64,000 nt of DNA from Flavobacterium sp. (lineage in GTDB: Bacteria; Bacteroidota; Bacteroidia; Flavobacteriales; Flavobacteriaceae). The position numbers and the translations under genes are program-made. The stretch spans positions 62,001 to 126,000 of the forward strand of contig NZ_JAHEBT010000052.1 in NCBI RefSeq assembly GCF_024642105.1. The letters are read 5' to 3'. The notes under the pieces were generated by a model that was given only the letters and a program-made list of their open reading frames with translations, was not told where the DNA came from and ran no database searches. Each line of letters opens with the position of its first letter. Within the stretch, counting starts at the first letter, position 1. Shown piece after piece: positions 56,191 through 64,000 of the stretch.

Positions 56191-57855
56191 ATGAGCCAGA
56201 CCCCCTTACAACGATTTTATAATTTATTAAAACTAGACCGAAAAGATATTTCACAAATCTTTTTTTACGCCATTTTTTCAGGATTAGTTAGTCTCTCTTT
56301 GCCTTTAGGAATCCAAGCTATTATTAACTTGATACAAGCTGGAAGGATAAGTATCTCCTGGATTGTGTTGGTACTAATTGTAGTAATTGGTGTTGCACTT
56401 GTTGGTATTCTATCTTTAATGCAATTACGAATCACAGAAAACTTACAACAAAAAATATTTGTTCGTTCTTCTTTTGAATTTGGGTATCGTTTGCCAAAAA
56501 TAAAATTTGAAGAATTATACAACCAATATCCACCTGAATTAGCTAACCGATTTTTTGACACACTAACCATTCAGAAAGGAACATCAAAACTCTTAATTGA
56601 TTTTTCAACCGCTTTATTACAAATTGTTTTTGGAATACTGTTACTGTCTTTGTACCATCCGTTTTTCATATTTTTCGGTGTACTCTTATCCTTTCTACTT
56701 TATTCTATATTTAGATTTTCTTTCCAGGCAGGACTATCATCAAGCTTGAAAGAATCAAAATACAAATACAAAGTGGTCAGTTGGTTACAAGAAATTGCTC
56801 GAAATAATTTTAGTTTTAGAAAACAAGAAAATTTTGAATTTGCTCTTGAAAAAAACAATCATTTGGTAGAAGAATATATTAATTACCGCGAAAAACATTT
56901 TAAAGTAATTAAACGACAATTCACTCAATTAATTGGTTTTAAAGTAATCATAACAGCCAGTTTATTATTAATTGGTGGCTATTTGGTTTTAAATCAAAAA
57001 ATGAACATTGGTCAGTTTGTAGCTGCCGAAATTATCATTTTATTGGTAATTAATTCAGTAGAAAAAATTATTATTGGACTAGAAAGCTTGTATGATGTTT
57101 TAACTTCTGTTGAAAAAATCGGTCAAATAGTAGATTTAAAAATGGAAGAACTTAGTGAGCAAAATTCGGATTATTGTTTTACTAACATCTCCATCGAAAC
57201 CGAAAATCTTAAGTTTAAATATCCTGATTCAACCGATGATATTTTAAGCGAAATCAATCTGAAAATTGAACCTTCAGAAAAAATATATCTAGACGGAGCT
57301 AACGGTTCAGGAAAATCAACACTTATCCGAATTTTAGCCGGATTTTTTCAACCTACCTCTGGTTCGTTTTTTATCAATGACGATACATATAGAAAAATAG
57401 ATTTAGCTCAATATCGTTCGCAAATAAGTACCATTACTCAAGGAGAAACCCCTTTTGAAGGAACAGTTTTGGAAAACATTACTATGAATAATCCATCTAT
57501 ATCGAATGAAGATATTAAATGGGCAATTGAGAGCGTACAATTAGGATCATTTATAAAAACCTTACCGGAAGGTTTAGATACTAAAATTTTTCCAGATGGG
57601 CGACAATTATCTTCTTCTAATGCCCAAAAAATACTATTAGCCCGAAGCATTATAAACAAACCTAAAATAGTATTTTACGAAGATCCATTAGACAAAATGG
57701 ACGAAGAAGCGACCAAAGACATTATTGATTTCTTAACCAACTCTTCAAACCAATGGACTGTTATTGTATCTTCAAAAAACAGCTATTGGGAAGAAAAATG
57801 CGGTAGAAAAATCACTCTACAAAACGGAAAAATAATTGCTGACCTAAAAAAATAA
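56191..57855 (+). CDS. ABC exporter (fused membrane and ATPase domains), degenerate ATPase
   Basis: 554 residues. A membrane domain of about six helices (20-300; 'SLSLPLGIQAIINLI' resembles type I secretion ABC proteins), then the ATPase (330-554). Walker A GANGSGKS (369-376) and Q-loop Q417 are intact. Three other motifs are altered: signature LSGGQ reads LSSSN (473-477); Walker B DE reads ED (497-498); switch histidine is Lys (529). No peptidase C39 domain is present. With HlyD and TolC proteins downstream, it likely drives export through a tripartite channel; whether it hydrolyses ATP normally is doubtful. Confidence 0.88.
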   Translation: MSQTPLQRFYNLLKLDRKDISQIFFYAIFSGLVSLSLPLGIQAIINLIQAGRISISWIVLVLIVVIGVALVGILSLMQLRITENLQQKIFVRSSFEFGYRLPKIKFEELYNQYPPELANRFFDTLTIQKGTSKLLIDFSTALLQIVFGILLLSLYHPFFIFFGVLLSFLLYSIFRFSFQAGLSSSLKESKYKYKVVSWLQEIARNNFSFRKQENFEFALEKNNHLVEEYINYREKHFKVIKRQFTQLIGFKVIITASLLLIGGYLVLNQKMNIGQFVAAEIIILLVINSVEKIIIGLESLYDVLTSVEKIGQIVDLKMEELSEQNSDYCFTNISIETENLKFKYPDSTDDILSEINLKIEPSEKIYLDGANGSGKSTLIRILAGFFQPTSGSFFINDDTYRKIDLAQYRSQISTITQGETPFEGTVLENITMNNPSISNEDIKWAIESVQLGSFIKTLPEGLDTKIFPDGRQLSSSNAQKILLARSIINKPKIVFYEDPLDKMDEEATKDIIDFLTNSSNQWTVIVSSKNSYWEEKCGRKITLQNGKIIADLKK

Positions 57856-57858
57856 GAC

Positions 57859-59205
57859 ATGCTAAATATTTCAAAAAAAAATCCAATTGCTGAAAACATT
57901 GAACACTACAGCACTGTGAAAAATTTGGCTAATAGGCCCCATTACCAAATTTTAAATAAAATCATTGTATATGTTTCGCTTATTGGTATCGTCATCCTTT
58001 TCCTTCCATGGACACAAAACATTTCAGGTTCTGGAGCTGTTACCACATTAAAACCCGATCAACGTCCGCAAACTATTCATTCTGCTATTGCTGGAAGAAT
58101 TGAAAAGTGGTATGTAAAAGAGGGAGATTATGTAAAAAAAGGCGATACTATTTTATTTATTTCAGAGATTAAAGAAGACTATTTCGATCCAAATTTAGTG
58201 AATAACACTAAAAATCAAGTAGATGCTAAAAAAATGGCATTACAATCTTATGGAAGCAAAGTCTCGACCTTATCCTCTCAAATTAATGCAATTCAAAATG
58301 AGAAACAACTCAAGTTGCAGCAAGCACAAAACAAAATCCGTCAATCGTTACTTAAAGTAAAAAGTGACAGTATGGACTTGGAAGCGGTCAAAACTCAAAT
58401 TAAAATTGCAAATACACAATACAATCGCGCCGTGACATTAAACAAAGAAGGTTTAAAGCCAATGACTGATGTGGAGGAAAAAAGATTAAAACTGCAAGAA
58501 GTAGAAGCGAAAATCATTACCCAAGAAAATAAATTATTATCGAGCAAAAATGAATTTATCAATTCTAAAGTCGAAGTAAATCGAATTCAAGCTGAATACT
58601 CGGAGAAAGTTTCCAAGGCTGAAAGTGATCAATATACCGCTTTGAGCAATCAATATGACACCGAGGCTCAGGTAAATAAATTACAAAATCAGTATGTGAA
58701 TTATCAAATTCGTAACGGGATGTATTATATAAAAGCACCTCAAGATGGGTATATCAATCGAGCTATTCAATCTGGACTTGGAGAAATTATTAAAGAAGGT
58801 ACTCAAATTGTAAGCATTATGCCTTCTAAATATGATATTGCTGTCGAGACCTTTGTTACCCCTTCGGACCTACCACTAATTCATAAAGGAGAAAAAGTAC
58901 GCATTTGGTTTGATGGATGGCCGACAGTTGTGTTTTCAGGTTGGCCCAATATGAGTTATGGAACTTTTGGCGGAAAAATTGTAGCGGTTGAAAATTTCAT
59001 AAGTGCCAATGGAAAATTCAGAGTATTGATTGCGCCAGACCAAGAAGAAGATGCCTGGCCAAAGCAAATTAGCATCGGTTCTGGAGCTCAAACATTGGCT
59101 TTGCTAGATAATGTCCCAATATGGTTTGAACTATGGAGAACTCTAAACGGCTTCCCTCCTAATTATTACCAACCAAAAGAAGAAAAATCTAAAGAGAAAA
59201 AATAA
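57859..59205 (+). CDS. HlyD family secretion adaptor
   Basis: 448 residues: a cytoplasmic start, one membrane helix ('IIVYVSLIGIVILFLPW', about 33-50), a lipoyl half-motif ('AIAGRIEKWYVKEGDYVKKGD'), a long coiled coil (about 115-285), then the second half ('YIKAPQDGYINRA') and a beta-barrel. It spans the periplasm between the ABC protein and TolC. Starts 3 bp after the ABC gene; its last base overlaps the next start (TAATG). Confidence 0.92.
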   Translation: MLNISKKNPIAENIEHYSTVKNLANRPHYQILNKIIVYVSLIGIVILFLPWTQNISGSGAVTTLKPDQRPQTIHSAIAGRIEKWYVKEGDYVKKGDTILFISEIKEDYFDPNLVNNTKNQVDAKKMALQSYGSKVSTLSSQINAIQNEKQLKLQQAQNKIRQSLLKVKSDSMDLEAVKTQIKIANTQYNRAVTLNKEGLKPMTDVEEKRLKLQEVEAKIITQENKLLSSKNEFINSKVEVNRIQAEYSEKVSKAESDQYTALSNQYDTEAQVNKLQNQYVNYQIRNGMYYIKAPQDGYINRAIQSGLGEIIKEGTQIVSIMPSKYDIAVETFVTPSDLPLIHKGEKVRIWFDGWPTVVFSGWPNMSYGTFGGKIVAVENFISANGKFRVLIAPDQEEDAWPKQISIGSGAQTLALLDNVPIWFELWRTLNGFPPNYYQPKEEKSKEKK

Positions 59206-60593
59206 TGAAGAATATAGGCATTCTATTCCTGCTTTTTTGTTCATTGGCTTGGGGACAAGAACAGAATCCAAAAGAATTCAGTTACAATGAGTTTTTAGGA
59301 TATGTAAAAAAATACCATCCTTTAGCGAAACGTGCACAACTCGAAATCAATCAAGCACAGGCTAATTTGATGATGGCCCGTGGGGGATTTGACCCAAAAA
59401 TCGAAGCTGATTTTGACCAAAAACAATTCAAAGGCAAAGAATATTATTCGGTTTTCAATAGTAGTTTTAAAATCCCTACCTGGTACGGAATTGAAGTAAA
59501 AGCAGGTTTTGACAACAGCGAAGGTATCTTTGTAAACCCTGAAAATTCACTTCCAAATCAAGGATTAACCTCTTTAGGAATAACTATTCCAATTGGGCAA
59601 GGATTAGTAATCAACCAGCGTATGGCCGATTTACGAAAAGCAAAAATTCAAATCCAATTAAGCCAAGCCGAACGAAAATTGCAAGCTGTTGAAGTACTTT
59701 ACAATGCATCGGTGGCCTACTTCAATTGGAAAAGAAATCACAGTGAAGTACAATTGTATACCAATTATTTAAACAATGCAACCATCCGCTACAAAGGAGT
59801 TTTAACTTTAATTAAAAACGGAGACAAACCTGCTATAGATAGCGTTGAAGCAGGGATTGTGGTAAAAACAAGACGATGGAACTTGGAAGAATCCAAACTA
59901 AAATTAGCCAAATCAAAATTAGAAATATCTAATTATTTGTGGTTGGACAACAATATTCCTTTAGAACTGCAAGACGACATAATTCCAGAAAGTAAATTAG
60001 AACAAACAATCAGTGAAACTTTGAAAATTAATGAACTACTAACTGAAAAACTATCTGTTGAGAATCATCCTAAAATCAATTCTTTAGAAAACAAGTTGGC
60101 TATTTTAGAAGTGGATCGAAAGCTAAAAGCAAATAATTTATTACCAAAAATGGATGTGGGTTACCATTATTTATCAGAACCCAATTATTGGAACGACACC
60201 AATTTTAATAATTACAAAATTGGAGTGAATTTCAAATTCCCATTATTTCTTAGAAAAGAACGTGGCAGTTTGCAATTAGCTAAATATAAAATTCAAGACA
60301 CCAAATTAACTTTAGATTTGGAGCGCATCCAACTGAAAAATAAAATCAATGCCCAACAAACCGAAATAAGATCAATTGAAAAGCAACTCCAATTGATTAC
60401 TGAATTAGTAAAAGATAATAATCAGATGCTTCAGTCAGAAGAACGATTATTTACTTTAGGGGAGAGTTCTATTTTTTTACTCAATTCAAGAGAAAACAAT
60501 TTGGTAAGCATCCAACTCACACAATTAGGATTGGGAAATCGATTTTTAAACTCGAATGCTGAATTATTCAAAATAATGGCAAATCCAGATTAA
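59205..60593 (+). CDS. TolC family outer-membrane protein
   Basis: 462 residues with signal peptide ('MKNIGILFLLFCSLAWGQ'). Repeated TolC pattern: 'LEINQAQANLMMARGGFDPKI' near the start and 'LGESSIFLLNSRENN' near the end. Outer-membrane duct for the exporter. It ends 34 bp before map, which has its own promoter. Confidence 0.9.
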   Translation: MKNIGILFLLFCSLAWGQEQNPKEFSYNEFLGYVKKYHPLAKRAQLEINQAQANLMMARGGFDPKIEADFDQKQFKGKEYYSVFNSSFKIPTWYGIEVKAGFDNSEGIFVNPENSLPNQGLTSLGITIPIGQGLVINQRMADLRKAKIQIQLSQAERKLQAVEVLYNASVAYFNWKRNHSEVQLYTNYLNNATIRYKGVLTLIKNGDKPAIDSVEAGIVVKTRRWNLEESKLKLAKSKLEISNYLWLDNNIPLELQDDIIPESKLEQTISETLKINELLTEKLSVENHPKINSLENKLAILEVDRKLKANNLLPKMDVGYHYLSEPNYWNDTNFNNYKIGVNFKFPLFLRKERGSLQLAKYKIQDTKLTLDLERIQLKNKINAQQTEIRSIEKQLQLITELVKDNNQMLQSEERLFTLGESSIFLLNSRENNLVSIQLTQLGLGNRFLNSNAELFKIMANPD

Positions 60594-60607
60594 TAGTATT
60601 ACTTTTG
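60591..60607 (+). promoter_or_regulatory. map promoter with a palindrome like that of the TetR gene
   Basis: TACTTTTG (60600-60607) is the -7 element. The preceding TAATAGTATTA (60591-60601) is an 11-bp palindrome. The 17 bases TAATAGTATTACTTTTG share 14 with the TetR-gene site TAATAGTAATACTATTA. Confidence 0.55.
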
Positions 60608-60627
60608 CATTCTTATATTTTATAAAT

Positions 60628-61446
60628 ATGATTATAGTAAAATCACGTGAAGAAATAGAATTAATGCGCGAAAGTGCTTTAATCGTATCCAAAACCTTAG
60701 GAATGATTGCTTCTGAGATCAAAGAAGGAGTCACTACATTGCATTTAGACAAATTAGCCGAAGCATTCATTCGTGACCACGGAGCAATTCCAAGTTTTTT
60801 AGGACTATACGGATTTCCTAATTCACTTTGTATGAGTCCAAATACGCAAGTAGTACACGGAATTCCAAACAATACCCCGTTACAAAGTGGTGATATTATC
60901 TCGGTAGATTGTGGTGCTTTTAAAAACGGATTTCACGGCGATCATGCCTATACTTTTGAAGTGGGTGAAGTCGCTCCCGAAACGAAAAAACTATTACAAA
61001 TCACCAAAGAATCTCTATATGTTGGAATCCGCGAATTCAAAGCAGGAAATCGTGTAGAAGACGTAGGTAATGCGATTCAAAAATATACCGAGGCTCATGG
61101 TTACGGAGTCGTTCGCGAGTTAGTAGGTCACGGTTTAGGACAAAAAATGCACGAAGAACCTGAAATGCCTAATTATGGTAAAAAAGGTCGCGGTAAATTA
61201 TTTGTAGAAGGAATGGTAGTTGCCATCGAACCGATGATTAATTTGGGTACCAAAAACATCAAACAACACAAAGACGGTTGGACGATCACTACGGCTGATA
61301 ACAAACCTTCAGCCCATTTTGAACACGATGTAGCCTTAGTAGAGGGAAAACCTGAATTACTTTCGACTTTCAAATATATCTATGACGCTTTGGGAATTGT
61401 GAGTAATGAGGAAGATGAGTTTAGAAAAGACCCAACTTTGATTTAA
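60628..61446 (+). CDS. map: Type I methionine aminopeptidase
   Basis: 272 residues, pita-bread fold. Metal ligands: Asp in 'SVDCGAF', Asp in 'HGDHAYTF', His in 'GHGLGQKMHEEP', Glu in 'AIEPMI', Glu in 'FEHDVAL'. It removes the initiator methionine from new proteins. It has its own promoter, and a GxxExxY cassette begins 13 bp after its stop. Confidence 0.95.
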   Translation: MIIVKSREEIELMRESALIVSKTLGMIASEIKEGVTTLHLDKLAEAFIRDHGAIPSFLGLYGFPNSLCMSPNTQVVHGIPNNTPLQSGDIISVDCGAFKNGFHGDHAYTFEVGEVAPETKKLLQITKESLYVGIREFKAGNRVEDVGNAIQKYTEAHGYGVVRELVGHGLGQKMHEEPEMPNYGKKGRGKLFVEGMVVAIEPMINLGTKNIKQHKDGWTITTADNKPSAHFEHDVALVEGKPELLSTFKYIYDALGIVSNEEDEFRKDPTLI

Positions 61447-61458
61447 CTATTTTATTCT

Positions 61459-61899
61459 AACACAGATTTCACGAATTTCACAAACCCTAATTATGGAAAA
61501 TTTCTATTTAAAAGATGAGACCTATAAAATAATAGGTTTGTGTATGGAAGTCCATAAAATATTAGGCAGAGGTCATAGTGAAAATACATACGGAGATGCT
61601 TTAGAATATGAATTTAAAATAAATAACATCCCTTACGAAAGAGAGAAAAAATATAATATTGAATACAAAGACATTCTTTTATCTAGATATTATTTTTCTG
61701 ATTTTACGGTTTACGATGAAATTATCTTAGAATTAAAAGCAATAGAAAGTTTATCAAGTAGCGAAATAAAACAAACATTAAATTATTTAGCGGCATCAAA
61801 GAATAAAATTGGATTATTAATCAATTTTGGAGAAGATAGCTTAAAATACAAACGAATCATTTTATAATTAAAATCTGCGAAATCTGTGAAATCTGTGTT
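61459..61899. mobile_element. GxxExxY cassette with 24-bp terminal inverted repeats
   Basis: A 441-bp unit with one gene. The left end (61459-61482) reads AACACAGATTTCAC then GAATTTCACA; the right end (61876-61899) is its reverse complement at 21 of 24 positions. Both arms are built of 9-mers: AAATCTGTG three times on the right, CACAGATTT and CACGAATTT on the left. No transposase and no clear target duplication. The next gene's start codon lies inside the right arm. Confidence 0.65.
61493..61867 (+). CDS. GxxExxY protein (PD-(D/E)XK nuclease-like)
   Basis: 124 residues. The name-giving motif is G27-H-S-E30-N-T-Y33. A PD-(D/E)xK-type active site is likely: D70 (in FSDFTVYDE), E80-x-K82 (LELKA), and Q94. 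Family members are small, widespread in Bacteroidota, often multi-copy, and without firm function; a nuclease role is inference from the motif. The start (ATG 61493) is 10 bp after the left inverted repeat. Confidence 0.9.
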   Translation: MENFYLKDETYKIIGLCMEVHKILGRGHSENTYGDALEYEFKINNIPYEREKKYNIEYKDILLSRYYFSDFTVYDEIILELKAIESLSSSEIKQTLNYLAASKNKIGLLINFGEDSLKYKRIIL

Positions 61900-62656
61900 T
61901 AAATTCATACTCAATACCATCCCACGCCCAATTTTAATTCGATTGAGTATAGTGGTACGCCCTATTTTGGCATTTTTATTAAAAGGAAACACATTTACTG
62001 ATCCTATTGACGGAAAAAGCTTTCGAATGTTTTTGCCTTATGGTTATGGTACACAAAGAAACAACGTGCTTTCGCCGAGTACCCTTTCGTTAGAAAGACA
62101 TCGTTTATTATGGTTGTATTTACAAAATGAAACTGATTTTTTTACTGCAACGGAGAAAAAAAATGTACTCCATTTTGCGCCAGAACAAGAATTTTACAAA
62201 CGTTTCAAAAAGCAAAAAAACATTCAATACACCACTACCGATTTATTTTCGCCTCTAGCCGATGTAAAAGCGGATATTTGCAACCTGCCTTTTGAGGATA
62301 ATCAATACGATGTGCTATTTTGTAATCATGTATTGGAACATATTCCAGACGACACCAAAGCCATGCAAGAATTGTATCGCGTTTTAAAACCGGGTGGAAT
62401 GGCGATTCTTCAAATTCCACAAGATCTAAATAGAGCTACTACTTTTTCTGATGATTCCATTACCGACGAAAAAGAACGCGCAGCAATTTTCGGGCAATAC
62501 GACCATGTTAGAGTGTATGGACGCGATTATTTCGACAAATTGAGAAGCATAGGATTTGCTGTAGTTGAAGAAGATTATACCAAAACAATCAGCCCAGAAT
62601 TAGTTACTAAATACTGTTTAGCGCCTGGCGAAATTATACCTGTTTGTTTCAAATAA
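61886..62656 (+). CDS. Class I SAM-dependent methyltransferase
   Basis: 256 residues from a GTG start (61886; a GTG three codons later is also possible). 'LHFAPEQEF' is the SAM region, 'DICNLPFEDNQYDVLFCNHVLEHIP' (in part CNHVLEHIPDD) and 'RVLKPGGMAIL' are motifs of methyltransferase type 11. Substrate unknown. The start codons lie in the right arm of the GxxExxY cassette, so the repeat may supply the initiation site. The core is complete. Confidence 0.88.
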   Translation: MKSVFKFILNTIPRPILIRLSIVVRPILAFLLKGNTFTDPIDGKSFRMFLPYGYGTQRNNVLSPSTLSLERHRLLWLYLQNETDFFTATEKKNVLHFAPEQEFYKRFKKQKNIQYTTTDLFSPLADVKADICNLPFEDNQYDVLFCNHVLEHIPDDTKAMQELYRVLKPGGMAILQIPQDLNRATTFSDDSITDEKERAAIFGQYDHVRVYGRDYFDKLRSIGFAVVEEDYTKTISPELVTKYCLAPGEIIPVCFK

Positions 62657-62704
62657 ACAAAAGCTACTAATTGCTTATATTTACATTTCGTAATCCAATC
62701 AATT

Positions 62705-63958
62705 ATGCTTCGTTATTTGTTTCAAACACTACTCCTTTTTGTATTTACTTTAGCAACAGCTCAAGTAGAAAAAGAAATAGTACCACCTTACAATATCAAG
62801 ACCATTTCTTTTGTACAAAACAATCAAAATGTAGTACCTATTTTCCAACTAGGAGATGCATTTCAATTGCAATTTGACGACCTTTTTGGGAATGATGCTT
62901 CTTATTTTTACGAAATTATTCATTGTGACTACAACTGGAACCCCTCTGATTTACAAAAAAGAGACTACCTGCAAGGATTTGACAACCAGCGAATTCAAGA
63001 ATCGACAAGTTCATTTAACTGCTTGCAAATTTACACCCATTACCGATTAAATTTCCCTAATAGCAACACCCAACTAAAAATCAGCGGCAATTACATTCTG
63101 AAAATTTTAAATGAGGACAAAGAAGTCGTTTTCTCTAGAAAATTGATTCTGTACGAAGATTTAGTGACTGTTCCTATCCAAGTCAAAAGAGCTAGAAACG
63201 TGACTAATTTAGATTCGAAACACAATTTAGAATTCACCATCAAATCCAATGTAATTAACTTCCAAAACCCATTAAAAAACATAAAAACAGTTCTACTGCA
63301 AAACGGAAAATTCCAAACTGCAATCAGCAATATTGCACCGCAATACACAATGGGTAATGATTTGGTTTACAAATACGATACACCAACTCAATTTTGGGCC
63401 GGAAACGAATTTCTGTATTTTGATAACAAAGAAATTCGAGTAGCAAGCAATAATATCTCTCAAATTGACAGCCAAAAAGACATCTACAGTAGCTATTTAT
63501 TTACCAATGAAGCACGCGCTAATTCCAATTATTACAACTGGCCAGATGTAAATGGCAACTTTGTAGTGCGCCGATTATTTGCTGAAAATAGCGAAATCGA
63601 AGCGGATTATTCTTGGATTTATTTTAGTCTTTCAGCACCTCTATTTAGAAGTTCTGATGGGGCAATCTATGTAACGGGAATGTTTAACAATTATGCGCTC
63701 ACGCCTGAAAACAAAATGGAATACAACACTGAAAAAGGAATCTATGAAAAAGCCATTTTAATCAAACAAGGATTTACCAATTTTGAATATTCAGCCGTAA
63801 AACCCAATGGAACTATTGATTTAGAAAATGCCATTGACGGTAATTTTTATCAAACGGAAAACGAATATACGGTTCTAGTATATTACCGAGAAAACACAGA
63901 TCGATACGACCATGTAATAGGTAAAGGAACCGCAACTTCCTTAAATATAATCAATTAA
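62705..63958 (+). CDS. Type IX secretion plug protein (DUF5103)
   Basis: 417 residues with a signal peptide ('MLRYLFQTLLLFVFTLATAQ'). The body is beta-rich, with 'YFYEIIHCDYNWNPSDLQKRDYL' (in part HCDYNWNPSDL) and 'YVTGMFNNYALTPENKMEYN' (in part GMFNNYALT) typical of DUF5103. In F. johnsoniae the homologous Plug closes the SprA channel of the type IX secretion system. The gene ends within the window. Confidence 0.9.
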   Translation: MLRYLFQTLLLFVFTLATAQVEKEIVPPYNIKTISFVQNNQNVVPIFQLGDAFQLQFDDLFGNDASYFYEIIHCDYNWNPSDLQKRDYLQGFDNQRIQESTSSFNCLQIYTHYRLNFPNSNTQLKISGNYILKILNEDKEVVFSRKLILYEDLVTVPIQVKRARNVTNLDSKHNLEFTIKSNVINFQNPLKNIKTVLLQNGKFQTAISNIAPQYTMGNDLVYKYDTPTQFWAGNEFLYFDNKEIRVASNNISQIDSQKDIYSSYLFTNEARANSNYYNWPDVNGNFVVRRLFAENSEIEADYSWIYFSLSAPLFRSSDGAIYVTGMFNNYALTPENKMEYNTEKGIYEKAILIKQGFTNFEYSAVKPNGTIDLENAIDGNFYQTENEYTVLVYYRENTDRYDHVIGKGTATSLNIIN

Positions 63959-64000
63959 AAAACATTTTCCAATCAAATTGTCGAAGCAAAATCATTTTTT

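Overview
The window is a piece of chromosome from a low-GC Bacteroidota bacterium, very probably Flavobacterium or a close relative. The case rests on gliding-motility genes gldB and gldC, a type IX secretion plug protein, promoters of the Bacteroidota form TAnnTTTG, a dcw cluster without murF or ddl, and interspersed repeats of a type I recall from Flavobacterium genomes. Genus assignment is inference.

Layout. 1-2008: a ClC channel and an HPP membrane protein whose 3' end runs into a dead transposase fragment. 2309-9196: a Crp/Fnr regulator facing a tripartite RND efflux operon (TolC, adaptor, pump, then two small proteins). 9838-10980: nhaA. 10984-12000: an IS1-family element next to a tRNA 5' half and short tandem repeats. 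12012-28456: the complete minus-strand division and wall cluster mraZ-rsmH-ftsL-ftsI-murE-mraY-murD-ftsW-murG-murC-ftsQ-ftsA-ftsZ-yqeY, with tight or overlapping junctions and a row of five likely MraZ boxes at its promoter.

28761-46162: an alpha/beta hydrolase, engB, gldBC, nadE, a LuxR-type regulator, dnaG with no zinc ligands left, a PAS histidine kinase with its response regulator, a possible structured RNA, an AraC-type response regulator, a polyprenyl diphosphate synthase, rlmN, an O-methyltransferase, PAP2, tatA, an M1 peptidase and a DUF6702 protein. 46163-49793 is repeat-rich: an orphan secreted protein, a nested inverted repeat before pepE, a pair of 172-bp palindromic repeats, and two identical tRNA-Gly genes.

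49957-63958: a GNAT acetyltransferase, an L,D-transpeptidase, a large DUF5916-like outer-membrane protein, gpmI, a TetR-controlled ABC/HlyD/TolC export operon with an unusual ATPase, map, a GxxExxY nuclease-like gene bracketed by 24-bp inverted repeats, a methyltransferase, and a type IX secretion plug protein. The best candidates for something not well described are the GxxExxY cassette (61459-61899), the export operon with the degenerate ATPase, the structured RNA near 38.3 kb, and the palindromic repeats near 49.3 kb. Most of the rest is core chromosome.
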